Shown: positions 32,793 to 44,108, counted from the first letter of the stretch. The stretch is DNA of 64,000 bases from Mycoplasmopsis columbinasalis (GCF_900660705.1 NZ_LR215043.1:62001-126000); one strand, 5' to 3'. A program made the numbers and translations. The notes: generated from the letters alone by a model not told the origin.

Positions 32793-32964
32793 TAAGAATT
32801 TCCAGGAACAAAGTAGATTTCACTAGTCAAATCTAACTATGAAATAGGTCTAGATCAAGAATTCAATCTAGATTAAACTTAGGTGCTAAATGCATAATTT
32901 TTAGCATTTTTACAATAAGAAATTTCTTTACAAAATGATTCAATCAATACACAAGGAGAGAAAA
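32793..32964 (+). promoter_or_regulatory. Conserved lipoprotein leader, copy 5
   Basis: Same block. An ATG at 32935 inside it is in frame with the gene, but the AGGAGAG-GTG start shared with all other copies is clearly the real one. Confidence 0.58.
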
Positions 32965-34752
32965 GTGAAACTCAAAAAATTCTCATTCTTATTGTCTGCT
33001 ACTGCCGCAACAGTTGCAGTACCATTAGTTGCTGTTTCATGTGGTAAAACCGCAACAACAGAAGTTACAGCAAAAAGTGAGCTCGACAAAATTACAGCAG
33101 TGGCTTTCACTGGAACAGACCAAGCTAACACTTCAGTTAACGACGTAACAAACGAGCAACTTAAACTTAAAGCTGGCGAAGCAGATTACAAGGCTCCAAC
33201 TGGTAGCGATGTGAAAGTTGCCTTTGAAATTACAACAAGATTAGCAGTTGATGGTTCTTTAAAAGTTAAAGTTTCAGTACAAAAAGGCGCAGAAACACCT
33301 CTAACAAAAGAATTAGATTTAACAGGTTTTAAAGCTGAACCTGCTGTTCAAAACGTTACTCAAGAACAAGTTGACACTGAAGCAGCTAAGATTACAGCTG
33401 TTGAATACAACGGTACCGAAGCAAGCGCTAAAGAAAATGTGTTTCCATCACAAGTTGATGATGCTAAGTTAGTTGTTAAAGCAGGAAAAGAAATTTATGC
33501 ACATCCTATTGGTGGTAACTGAGCAATAAAATTTGTGAAAACACCAGATGATGTAACAGGTACTTTAAAAGTTAAAGTAAAAGTTACTAGCGGTACATTT
33601 TCTGCTGAATCACAAGAAGTTCCTTTAAATGGCTTTTTAACCAGCGAACAAAAAGCTGTAAACGATGCTAAAACAGCAATTACAAGTGCTGATTACACAG
33701 GCAAAGCTTCAGTTTTACCATCAGCTGCAGATGTAACTAAATTTAGTGTTACTCAAGCTCCAGCAGATGGAATTGATGTTTCTTATGAAATTGTCGCTAG
33801 CTCACAAAATAATGATGCTGGTACTTTAAAAGTTAAAGCTACCTTAACCAAAGGTGGTAAAACTGCAGTTACTGATGAATTAGAAGTTAGTGGTTTCTTA
33901 ACCAGCGACCAAAAAGCTGTAAACGATGCTAAAACAGCAATTACAAGTGCTGATTACACAGGCAAAGCTTTAGTTTTACCATCAGCTGCAGATGTAACTA
34001 AATTTAGTGTTACTCAAGCTCCAGCAGATGGAATTGATGTTTCTTATGAAATTGTCGCTAGCTCACAAAATAATGATGCTGGTACTTTAAAAGTTAAAGC
34101 TACCTTAACCAAAGGTGGTAAAACTGCAGTTACTGATGAATTAGAAGTTAGTGGTTTCTTAACCAGCGACCAAAAAGCTGTAAACGATGCTAAAACAGCA
34201 ATTACAAGTGCTGATTACACAGGCAAAGCTTTAGTTTTACCATCAGCTGCAGATGTAACTAAATTTAGTGTTACTCAAGCTCCAGCAGATGGAATTGATG
34301 TTTCTTATGAAATTGTCGCTAGCTCACAAAATAATGATGCTGGTACTTTAAAAGTTAAAGCTACCTTAACCAAAGGTGGTAAAACTGCAGTTACTGATGA
34401 ATTAGAAGTTAGTGGTTTCTTAACTACAGATCAAGATAACAAAAACAAAGCAGATGCTGAAGCAACTAGATTAGCAGCAACACAAGTTTCAATTACAGGT
34501 GAAGAAACATGAGCAGATGTTAATGCATTTGTTGCTGCATACAATAATGGAGAAGCAGCAGGACAAACATTAAGAGGTAAATTCTCATTTGCAAACAAAA
34601 CACCAGACTATTCTGTTGTATTTAGAACAGGAGCAACCCCTAGTTCAACAGAACCTACGACTAAAGCAACTCTTAAATTTACTGTTAGTTACAAAGGTCA
34701 AGCTTCTGAAGAAAAAACTGTTGACTTTACAGTTCCTATCACTGCATCATAA
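32965..34752 (+). CDS. Variable lipoprotein 5, 595 aa, with three 87-aa repeats
   Basis: GTG start at 32965 and the common signal peptide. After the two unique modules (the second ending KEIYAHPIGGNW) come three near-identical 87-aa modules starting (S)DQKAVNDAKTAITSADYTG, then a DQDNKNK linker and a C2-type C-terminal domain ending VDFTVPITAS. It therefore combines the repeat type of lipoprotein 1 with the C-terminus of lipoprotein 4. The frame is intact. Surface lipoprotein; repeat number is likely to vary. Confidence 0.88.
33640..34422 (+). repeat. Three tandem 261-bp repeats in lipoprotein 5
   Basis: Units start at 33640, 33901 and 34162. Units 2 and 3 appear identical; unit 1 differs at its start (SEQ for SDQ) and in one later codon (KASV for KALV). 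Confidence 0.9.
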
Positions 34753-34774
34753 AATTAATTACAATACTATTTTT

Positions 34775-34800
34775 AAAACGAGCAGTTTTGCTCGTTTTTT
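34775..34800 (+). terminator. Terminator of lipoprotein 5
   Basis: AACGAGCA / TGCTCGTT hairpin followed by T6. The loop differs slightly from the other copies. Confidence 0.85.
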
Positions 34801-35055
34801 AATTCAAAAAAACTATTTTCACAAACTATTTTAGTTTTGAATTTGTTTTTTTACTACGAAGACTAAAATTTAATTAGATAGGAAATTTTTTGCGAAAAAT
34901 ATTAAATTTGTGACTTCAATATTGTCAGCAACAACCACAACGTATCAATTCACTAGACACAAACTAATATTGGAAAAATTACGCATAAACACAAATTTGT
35001 TATCTGTGACATCAAACAGAATTTGTTGGATTTCAAACACTAAAAGAGAGGTAAT
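34801..35055. other. Unique leader region of lipoprotein 6
   Basis: This stretch lacks the 172-bp leader found before the other ten genes. It is AT-rich, and I see no hairpin with a T tract and no clear promoter pair. It ends with GAGAGGTAAT before the ATG. Confidence 0.5.
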
Positions 35056-38000
35056 ATGAAATTAAAAAAATTTTCATTCTTATTATCAGCTGCTTCAATA
35101 GTTGCTGCTGTTCCTTTGCTCTCAGCTGCTTGTGCGCAAGTTAGCGATAGCGAAGCAGTACAAGTAGAACTAAATAAAATTACAGGTGCTGTATTTGACG
35201 GTAACGAAGCAGATAAAGCCAGAATTTTGGCTACCAACGTTGTGGCTGGGCAAATAAAATTAATGGCCGGGGATACCGAATTTAAACTTAAACCAGAAAG
35301 TGGTCTTAGTTTAAATTTACTCTTAGAGGGTTCAAATATTAATGGTACCTTACGCGTTAGCGTAACTGTGCAAAAAGGTGACCAGAAAGCTACTACTCGC
35401 CAACCTTTACTTATTACTGGGTTTAAAAAAGTTGCTCCTCTTACTAACTCGCAACTTAAAGAATTACTTAGTGGCAAACTTCTAACAAGAACCAATTTTC
35501 CTAATGAAGAAGGAGCAAGTGTCAAATTAACTTATGCCACTGCAACTCCTGATACATTACCAACTGAATTACGTGCTTTAATTGCAAGCAACGATGTTGC
35601 ACAGCGAAATCAAGCTTTAGCTAAACTCAAATTAGAATTAACTAAAAGTGCTACCCAAAAGGCTTTAACTGAAGTGTTCCCTAGTTTAGGCGAACCACAG
35701 TATGAAGTAAGTGGTCCTGCTAATGATCCAGAAGGTGAATTAAAACTTAAAGTAACTTTAAAATCGGAAAACAATTTTGCCACAGAAGAAATGGTTGTTG
35801 GCAATTTGCAAAAATTAAGTGACCGCAACAAAATTAAAGCTAACACAGAAGCAAATGAATTAATTGCACTTACGCCTATACTTCAATCTGAATCAACATG
35901 ACTAAATGTTGCTGATTTTATCACTCAATACAACAGTGATGAAAAACTTAAGCAAGCCTTTACTTTTGAAAAGTTACCAAAAAATTACCAAGTGGAATTT
36001 ATTGGTCAAGCTACTCCTGGCAAAGACAATGGTACTGTGTCACTTAAATTTGTGGTTAAATATCAAGAACAAGTTTCAAGTGAAAATTCAGTACTCTTTA
36101 CTGTGCCACTGGCAAAAGAAACCGATGTGCAAGCACAACTCGATTTAATTCAATATATCGATTATGAAGTAAATGGCACCAGAACTAAAGCACTTCTACC
36201 CTCAAATGCAAATAACAAAAACTTTGTTGCACTTACTGCAGACAAGAGTGCCTACAAAACACCAACTAGTACTTGAAAAATTGCCTTTACTGCTTTAGAA
36301 CCAAATAATGACTTAGGAACACTTAAAGTAAAAGTAACTCTAACATTAGGTAAAATTTCGAGAGAAAAAACAATTGAAGTTGAAGGCTTTAATACACTCC
36401 TTAATGAAGAAGTAGACACTAAAATTACGAGTGTGCATTATCCTAACAAGACTAACGTTTTACCTTCTGCAGTTGACCGCAACAAATTTCAGGCACAAGC
36501 AGGAACAAATGCTTACACACCAACAAGTTCAGATGTAACCGTTAGTTATGTAATTATTCCTGGAAGTGATAATGATGTTGCCGGCACGATCAAAGTGAAA
36601 GTAATTCTCGAAAACACAAAAACTAAAAAATTGCTGAAAAAACTTTTGATGTTGAAGGTTTCCAGACCACACAAAACTTCCTTAACGACCAAGTGGCAAA
36701 TATTACCAGCGCACAAGTTAGTGACAAAGAAAATATTTTGCCAAGTGATTTTCAAAAATTGGACGCCGAAACTCTCAAAACTAGAGTACAGCTTAGTTAT
36801 CAAGTTCCACTGGGCGCGCAAGCTACTTATGCAGTTGTTCCTGACTCAGTAAATGATCAAACAGGTCAACTAAAAGTTGCTATTACTTTGAGTAAAGATG
36901 GTGTGCAAGCCACTTCAGCTCCAATTCTTATCACTGGCTTTTTAACTGCAGCGCAAGACGCAGTAAACAAAGCAATTCAACACCTCACTTCGGCACAAAT
37001 TATTTATCAAAACAAAACTAACGTTTTACCTGAGGATGCACAAAATAGTGGTTTTAGCCTCGCAGATAACACAGTTGCTAATGACATTACACCAAGTTTT
37101 GAAATCATAAACGGTACAGCTGAAAATCAAGCAGGCCAACTAAAAGTTAAAGTCACTCTGACTAAAGACGGAAAAAGCGCAACCAGCGAGCCACTTACGA
37201 TTACTGAGTTTCTTACTACTGACCAAAAAGCGGTAAATGATGCTAAAGCAGCAATTACAATTGTTGATTACACAGACAAAGCTTCAGTTTTACCATTAGC
37301 TGCAGATTCTACTAAATTTAACGTTACTCAAGATCCAACTCAAAATCCAGCTGCAGGAATCACTGTTTCTTATGAAATTGTTGAGAATTCACAAAATAAT
37401 GATGCTGGTACTTTAAAAGTAAAAGTGATTTTAACAAAGAACGAGAAACAAGCAGTTACTAAGGAATTTGAAGTTAGCGGTTTCTTAACTAACGATCAAA
37501 AACTTGTTAATGAAGAACTTGCTAAAATTTCAAGCGCAAACATTGATTATCCTGAAAAGTCTAATGCTTTGCCAACTGATGCTGTTGAAAATAACTTTAG
37601 ACTTTCAGTGCAACTTGCTGATGGTGTGACACCAAGTTATGAAATTGTTTCTAATTCACAACAAGATGCACTTGGTACTTTAAAAGTAAAAGTGATTTTA
37701 ACAAAGAACGAGAAACAAGCAGTTACTGAGGAATTTGAAGTTAGCGGTTTCTTAACTAGTGATCAAAAACTTGTTAACGAAGAACTTGCTAAAATTTCAA
37801 GCGCAAGCATTGATTATCCTGAAAAGTCTAATACCTTGCCAAATGATGCTGATGAAAATAACTTTACACTTTCAGCAGTGCAGCTTGCTGATGGTGTGAC
37901 ACCAAGTTATGAAATTGTTGATAGTTCACGAAAAGATGGTGAAGGCACTTTACAAGTTAAAGTGACCTTAACTAAAAATGGCAAAACCGCTGTTTCTGAT

Positions 38001-38600
38001 GTTTTACTAATTACTGGTTTTCTTACTACTGACAAAAAAGCTGTAAACGATGCTAAAACAGCAATTACAAGTGTTGATTACACAGGCAAAGAGTCAGTTT
38101 TACCATCAGAAGTAACAGATTCAAATTTAACTTTTACTGTTACTCAAGCTCCAACAGATCATGAAATCGATGTTTCTTACCGAATCGTTCCTAGCTCGCA
38201 AAATGATGCGGAAGGTACTCTAAAAGTTCAAGTTACATTAACCAAAAATAATGAAAGTGCAGTTACTGGTGAATTCGATGTTAGCGGTTTCTTAACTAGT
38301 GACAAAAAACTTCTTAACGATGAACTTGCTAAAATCACTAGTGTTGATTATCGCGACAAAGAAAATGTGTTGCCATCAAACGCGGATGTGAATAATTTCA
38401 CAATTCAACCTACACTAACAACAGATGTGACTCCAACGTATGAAATTGTTGATGGTTCAAAAGATGATGAAAACGGTTCACTACAAGTGAAGGTTGTTCT
38501 ATCTAAGAATAATAATTCCGTTACTTCTCAACCTTTCACGGTGAATGGTTTTAAAACTAGCGAACCATCTGAAGAAAGCATAGAAGTCACTCCAGCTTAG
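35056..38600 (+). pseudogene. Divergent lipoprotein 6, split by an A6 frameshift
   Basis: It differs from the rest of the family: ATG start, a variant signal peptide (MKLKKFSFLLSAASIVAAVP, lipobox SAAC) and a unique leader. The first frame is open to 36852; the family-like sequence continues in another frame from about 36640 to the TAG at 38598. The change lies at six A (36625-36630): seven A would read TKKIAEKTFDVEGF straight through. Read through, the protein has about 1,180 aa with roughly ten modules, the later ones close to the SDQKAVNDAK type (for example DQKLVNEELAKISSA twice). It is the last plus-strand gene, next to the centre of the locus. The shift may be slippage, decay or an assembly error. 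Confidence 0.78.
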
Positions 38601-38675
38601 ACCATAGTTAATTCACGCCCAAATGAGGTGTATTGTACAGAAGAAGAATTTGGTGATGACTGAGATTAATGCAAT

Positions 38676-38716
38676 GTTAAACTATATGTGTTCTCTAAGT
38701 TAAAATATAGTTTAAC
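38676..38716. repeat. Perfect 12-bp inverted repeat at the centre of the locus
   Basis: GTTAAACTATAT (38676-38687) and ATATAGTTTAAC (38705-38716) are exact complements around a 17-base loop. No T run follows, so it does not look like an intrinsic terminator. Confidence 0.7.
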
Positions 38717-38880
38717 AACGCGAATTATTTACTGGTGTGTTTCTAACTAGTGTTAAGTTAAATAAGAAAACTTTGTTACTAATTTATTTATAGACTCAGT
38801 AACTTTTACAAAGTAAAATTGTAAGAAGTATAGTTATCAATTTTTATCAAACTAAAGCTAGTAAGATTAAACAAAATAAA

Positions 38881-38907
38881 AAACGAGTGTTTTACCTCGT
38901 TTTTTTA
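38881..38907 (+). terminator. Terminator of lipoprotein 6
   Basis: AAACGAG-TGTTTTAC-CTCGTTT followed by T5, about 280 bases beyond the stop codon. Confidence 0.78.
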
Positions 38908-39085
38908 TTTGCTGACATATAGATTAATAATGACGAGTAAATTTTAATGTTTTTTAATAACAATAAATTTGTATTTTTGAATTTATTTATATAGAAAGTT
39001 TTAAGTTGTGTTAATCATATTGTTTATTTCGAAAATTTTGCAATAACAAATGGTTCTAACAAAATTTTGTTTAGAAATTTAAAAT

Positions 39086-39110
39086 AAAAACGAGCAAAAT
39101 TGCTCGTTTT
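39086..39110 (-). terminator. Terminator of lipoprotein 7
   Basis: Minus-strand AAAACGAGCAA / TTGCTCGTTTT hairpin followed by TATTTT. Confidence 0.8.
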
Positions 39111-39125
39111 AAAAATAGTGTGTAA

Positions 39126-40148
39126 TTAATCTTGTGATGGTTGAGTGATAGGAACCATAAAATCAACTGTTTTTCATCAGAAGCTTGACCACTGAAGCTA
39201 ATTGTAAATTTAAGAGTTGCGTTAGAATCATCGTCAGTTTTTTTAACAGCACCATCTTTAAATACTACTCTGTATCCCTCAGTAACATCAGCAAATGTAA
39301 AGCCTTCTGCTAATGCAGCGTCACTACTACTGTTAAAATCTGTTACAAACGCATTAACTGTTTCTCAGGTTCGAACTTGCGGATCTTTTGGAGTTTGACT
39401 AGCTAATTAGTTTGCTTTTTTATCTGCTTTCGCTTTTCTTAAATTCTCCAGTAACTTCAAGTTCTTTGGTAACTGGAGTTTCTGAAGTACCTTTTCTTAC
39501 AGAAACAATAACTGTAAGTTTACCAGTTTCAGCATTTACACCAGTATTGTTTGCTTTAAGTTTAATATGAGCTTCGATGTTTGAGCCTGCTGGAGCTTCA
39601 TACTTGCTACCATCTTCTTTTTGAAGTTGAAGTTGTGCAACGGTAACAGTTGTAGGATCTGTTGTTGCTTGATTCTCACCAGTGAAAGCTACTTTCTTAA
39701 TTAAGTCTAATTGACTTTGTGCTGTAACTTCAGCTTCTGGAGATGGGTTTGATGTTTTCTTAAATTCTCCAGTAACTTCAAGTTCTTTGGTAACTGGAGT
39801 TTCTGAAGTGCCTTTTCTTACAGAAACAATAACTGTAAGTTTACCAGTTTCAGCATTTACACCAGTATTGTTTTCTTTAAGTTTAATATGAGCTTCGATG
39901 TTTGAGCCTGCTGGAGCTTCATACTTGCTACCATCTTCTTTTTGAAGTTGAAGTTGTGCAACGGTAACAGTTGTAGGATCTGTTGTTGCTTGATTCTCAC
40001 CAGTGAAAGCTACTTTCTTAATTAAGTCTAATTGACTTTTTGCTGTAACTTCTGTTGTTGCGGTTTTACCACATGAAACAGCAACTAATGGTACTGCAAC
40101 TGTTGCAGCAGTAGCAGACAATAAGAATGAGAATTTTTTGAGTTTCAC
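39126..40148 (-). pseudogene. Variable lipoprotein 7, decayed
   Basis: GTG start at 40148 and the common signal peptide, followed by two 107-aa repeats of the SQLDLIKKVAFTGENQATT type. The open frame stops at 39420 after a junction (EFKKSESR) where the DQDNKNK linker should begin. The rest of a C1 domain can be traced in other frames (RTWETVNAFVTDFNSS ... KATLKF-like), but it has a GAA-to-TAA type nonsense codon and another lost A (T5 at 39170-39174, plus strand). With at least three lesions this is a real remnant, though the first 242 aa may still be made. It is the last minus-strand gene, next to the centre of the locus. Confidence 0.82.
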
Positions 40149-40320
40149 TTTTCTCTCCTTGTGTATTGTTTGAATTATTTTGTAAAGAAATTTCTTGTTG
40201 TAAAAATGCTAAAAATTATGCATTTAGCACCTAAGTTTAATCTAGATTGAATTCTTGATCTAGACCTATTTCATAGTTAGATTCAACTAGTGAAATCTAC
40301 TTTGTTCCTGGAAATTCTTA
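40149..40320 (-). promoter_or_regulatory. Conserved lipoprotein leader, copy 6 (minus strand)
   Basis: Same three-hairpin block as at 23541-23712, in reverse orientation, before the pseudogene at 40148. Confidence 0.58.
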
Positions 40321-40343
40321 CTGTTGCTACTCCTCAAAAAGCA

Positions 40344-40370
40344 GAAAAAAACGAGCAAAATTGCTCGTTT
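40344..40370 (-). terminator. Terminator of lipoprotein 8
   Basis: Minus-strand AAACGAGCAA / TTGCTCGTTT hairpin followed by a T run. The shifted reading frame of lipoprotein 8 ends at a TAA inside its first arm. Confidence 0.85.
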
Positions 40371-41982
40371 AAAAAATAGTGTTGTAATTAATCTTGTGAT
40401 GGTTGAGTGATAGGAACCATAAAGTCAACAGTTTTTTCTTCAGAAGTTTGACCACTGAAGCTAACTGTAAATTTAAGAGTTGCTTTAGACTCATCGTCTG
40501 TTTTTTGACAGCGCCATCTTTAAATACTGCTCTGTATCCTTCAGCAACATCAGCAAATGTGAAGGCTTCTCTTAATGTTTGACCTGAAGCTTCACTATTG
40601 TTAAAGGCTGCTACAAACTCATCAACTGATGCTCAAGTTAGACTTCCTGAATATGTAACATTAGTTGCAGCTAATCTAGTTGCTTCAGCATCTGCCTTAG
40701 CTTTCTTAGCAGCTGCATCTTGAGCTGTAGTTAAGAAACCACTAACTTCTAATTCACCAGTAACTGCAGTTTTATCACCTTTGGTTAAGGTAGCTTTAAC
40801 TTTTAAAGTACCAGAAGCGTCATTTTGTGAGTTAGCAACAATTTCATAAGAAACAGCAATTCCAGCTGCTGGAGCTTGAGTAACACTAAATTTAGTTACA
40901 TCTGCAGTTGAGGGTAAAACTGAAGCTTTGTCGGCGTAATCAGCACTTGTAATTGCTGTTTTAGCATCGTTTACAGCTTTTTGGTCGCTAGTTAAAAAGC
41001 CTTCTAACACAATATCTTTTGATTCTCTTGACACATCATCGAAAGTAACTTTTACTTTAACAGTAAGTTTTCCTTTTGCATCTTCAGCAGAAACTTTAAC
41101 AACGTCTCATGATCAAACTTTTTCCCCAACAGCTGCTGGAACAACATAGTCTTTGTCATTTTCTTTTGCTTTGAAATTTGTTTTTGTAACAGTAACTGCT
41201 GATGGAAGCACTTTGTCTTTTGCTTTTTCACCAGCACCTAAGTATTCAACAGCTGTAATTTTGTTTGCTTCAGCTTGTACTTCTGCTGCTTTTTTATTTG
41301 CGCTAGTTAAGAAGCCATCTAAAGTAACTTCTTTTGATTCAGCAAAAAGTGTACCGCTAGTAACTTTTACTTTAACTTTTAAAGTACCTGCTACATCATC
41401 TGGTGTTTTCACAAATTCTGTTGCTCAGCTACCACCAACAGGAAGTACATAGTTTTGTTCTCCTGCTTTAGCAACTAACTTGGCATCATCAACTTGTGAT
41501 GGAAGCACTTTATCTTTAGCACTTGTTTCGGTACCGTTGTATTCAACAGCTGTAATCTTAGCTGCTTCAGTGTTAACTTGTTCTTGAGTAACGTTTTGAG
41601 CAGCAGGTTCAGCTTTAAAACCTGTTAAAGATAATTCTTTTGTTAGAGGTGTTTCTGCGCCTTTTTGTACTGAAACTTTAACTTTTAAAGAACCATCAAC
41701 TGCTAGTCTTGTTGTAATTTCAAAAGCAACTTTTACATCGCTACCAGTTGGAGCCTTGTAATCTGCTTCGCCAGCTTTAAGTTTAAGTTGCTCGTTTGTT
41801 ACGTCGTTAACTGAAGTGTTAGCTTGGTCTGTTCCAGTGAAAGCTACTGCTGTAATTTTGTCGAGCTCGCCTTGTGCTGTAACTTCTGTTGTTGCGGTTT
41901 TACCACATGAAACAGCAACTAATGGTACTGCAACTGTTGCAGCAGTAGCAGACAATAAGAATGAGAATTTTTTGAGTTTCAC
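40369..41982 (-). CDS. Variable lipoprotein 8, 537 aa, with frameshifted C-terminus
   Basis: GTG start and common signal peptide. Modules match lipoprotein 2 almost exactly, including RESKDIVLEGF and the AAKKAKADAEATRLAATNV linker. In the C1 domain the A tract after GCTGTC has six A (T6 at 40501-40506, plus strand) where lipoprotein 3 has seven. From there the frame changes and the last 50 or so residues become unrelated, Leu/Lys-rich sequence ending NYNTIF at a TAA in the terminator stem. Adding one A restores KKTDDESKATL and the normal ending VPITQPSQD. Either an on/off variant of the C-terminus or an error in the A count. Confidence 0.82.
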
Positions 41983-42154
41983 TTTTCTCTCCTTGTGTAT
42001 TGATTGAATTATTTTGTTAAGAAATTTCTTGTTGTAAAAATGCTAAAAATTATGCATTTAGCACCTAAGTTTAATCTAGATTGAATTCTTGATCTAGACC
42101 TATTTCATAGTTAGATTCGACTAGTGAAATCTACTTTGTTCCTGGAAATTCTTA
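41983..42154 (-). promoter_or_regulatory. Conserved lipoprotein leader, copy 7 (minus strand)
   Basis: Same three-hairpin block in reverse orientation. Confidence 0.58.
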
Positions 42155-42178
42155 CTGTTGCTACTCCTCAAAAAATAG

Positions 42179-42204
42179 AAAAAAACGAGCAAAATTGCTC
42201 GTTT
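42179..42204 (-). terminator. Terminator of lipoprotein 9
   Basis: Minus-strand AAACGAGCAA / TTGCTCGTTT hairpin followed by T. Confidence 0.87.
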
Positions 42205-42220
42205 AAAAATAGTGTTGTAA

Positions 42221-43870
42221 TTAACCTTGTGATGGTGCTGGAGTGATAGGAACTGTAAAGTCAACTGCTGTTTCTTCAGAAGCTTGACCTTTGTAACTAA
42301 CAGTAAATTTAAGAGTTGCTTTAGTCGCAGCTTCTGTTGAACTAGGGGTTGCTCCTGTTCTAAATACAACAGAATAGTCTGGTGTTTTGTTTGCAAATGA
42401 GAATTTACCTCTTAATGTTTGTCCTGCTGCTTCTCCATTATTGTATGCAGCAACAAATGCATTAACATCTGCTCATGTTTCTTCACCTGTAATTGAAACT
42501 TGTGTTGCTGCTAATCTAGTTGCTTCAGCATCTGCTTTGTTTTTGTTGTCTTGATCTGTAGTTAAGAAACCTTCCAATTCAAAAGTATTTGTTGATTCTT
42601 TTGACACGCCATCAAAAGTAACTTTTACTTTAACAGTAAGTTTTCCTTCTGCGTCATTAGCAAGAACTTTAACAAAATCTAATGATCAAGCTTTTCCTTC
42701 AACAGCTGTTGGGAGATCGTAGTTATTGTTATTTACTTTCGCTTTAAAATTTGTATTTATAAAAGTAACTGCTGATGGAAGCACTTTGTCTTTTGCGTTT
42801 GCATCAGTTCCTAAGTATTCAACAGCTGTAATTTTGTTTGCTTCAGCTTGTATTTCTGCGTCTTTTTTAGCTGCTGCAGTTAAGAAACCTTCTAACACAA
42901 AGTCTTTCGAATCTTTTGACTCACCATCAAAAGTAATTGTTACTTTAACAGTGAGTTTTCCTTCTGCATCATTAGCAGAAACTTTAACAACGTCTCATGA
43001 TCAAACTTTTTCCCCAATAGCTGCTGGAACAACATAGTCTTTGTCATTTTCTTTTGCTTTGAAATTTGTTTTTGTAACAGTAACTGCTGATGGAAGTACT
43101 TTGTCTTTCGCTTTTTCACGAGTGCCTAAGTATTCAACATTTGTAATTTTGTTTGCTTCAGCTTGTACTTCTGCTGCTTTTTTATTTGCGCTAGTTAAGA
43201 AGCCATCTAAAGTAACTTCTTTTGATTCAGCAAAAAGTGTACCGCTAGTAACTTTTACTTTAACTTTTAAAGTACCTGCTACATCATCTGGTGTTTTCAC
43301 AAATTCTGTTGCTCAGCTACCACCAACAGGAAGTACATAGCCTTGTTCACCCGCTTTAACAACTAACTTGGCATCATCAACTTGTGATGGAAGCACTTTA
43401 TCTTTAACACTTGCTTCGGTACCGTTGTATTCAACAGCTGTAATTTTAGCTGCTTCAGCGTCAACTTCTGCTTGTGTAACGTTTTGAATAGCAGGTTCAG
43501 CTTTAAAACCTGTTAAAGGTAATTCTTTTGTTAGAGGTGTTTCTGCACCTTTTTGTACTGAAACTTTAACTTTTAAAGAACCATCAACTGCTAATCTTGT
43601 TGTAATTTCAAAAACAACTTTTACATCGCTACCAGTTGGAGCTTTGTAATCTGCTTCGCCAGCTTTAAGTTTAAGTTGTTCTTTCGTTACATTGTTTACT
43701 GAAGTGTTAGCTTGATCTGTTCCAGTGAAAACTACTGCTGTAATTTTGTCGATCTCGCCTTTTGCTGTAACTTCTGTTGTTGCGATTTTACCACATGAAA
43801 CAGCAACTAATGGTACTGCAACTGTTGCAGCAGTAGCAGACAATAAGAATGAGAATTTTTTGAGTTTCAC
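42221..43870 (-). CDS. Variable lipoprotein 9, 549 aa, C2-type ending
   Basis: GTG start, common signal peptide with one change (CGKIATTEV). The same module order as lipoprotein 4 and nearly identical to it along the whole length, in opposite orientation. It also nearly duplicates lipoprotein 10: the two genes lie 1,888 bp apart in direct repeat. The C2 domain ends VPITPAPSQG. The frame is intact. Confidence 0.88.
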
Positions 43871-44042
43871 TTTTCTCTCCTTGTGTATTGATTGAATTAT
43901 TTTGTAAAGAAATTTCTTATTGTAAAAATGCTAAAAATTATGCATTTAGCACCTAAGTTTAGTCTAGATTGAATTCTTGATCTAGACCTATTTCATAGTT
44001 AGATTCGATTAGTGAAATCTACTTTGTTCCTGGAAATTCTTA
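43871..44042 (-). promoter_or_regulatory. Conserved lipoprotein leader, copy 8 (minus strand)
   Basis: Same block. It carries the variant hairpins of leader copy 4 (AGTCTAGA, and the TAGTCGAATC or AATCGAATC type loop), which supports a shared origin of lipoproteins 4 and 9. Confidence 0.55.
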
Positions 44043-44066
44043 CTGTTGCTACTCCTCAAAAAATAG

Positions 44067-44092
44067 AAAAAAACGAGCAAAATTGCTCGTTT
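44067..44092 (-). terminator. Terminator of lipoprotein 10
   Basis: Minus-strand AAACGAGCAA / TTGCTCGTTT hairpin followed by T. Confidence 0.87.
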
Positions 44093-44108
44093 AAAAATAG
44101 TGTTGTAA

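Larger units (their letters stand above)
38601..39085. other. Centre between the two convergent lipoprotein arrays
   Basis: No gene is seen. It contains a perfect 12-bp inverted repeat (38676-38716) and the terminators of both arrays near its right side. The base composition is strongly AT. Confidence 0.6.

Noticed and set aside
32935-32965. Upstream ATG start of lipoprotein 5
   Set aside because: It results from a single change in the leader (AAAATGATT). The common GTG start follows the ribosome-binding site directly, as in all other copies.
26975-34834. Short Leu/Lys-rich open frames ending NYNTIF over the ends of the plus-strand lipoproteins
   Set aside because: They overlap the C-terminal domains in a shifted frame and recur wherever that domain occurs. 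They lack a ribosome-binding site. They matter only as the tail produced by frameshift in lipoprotein 8.
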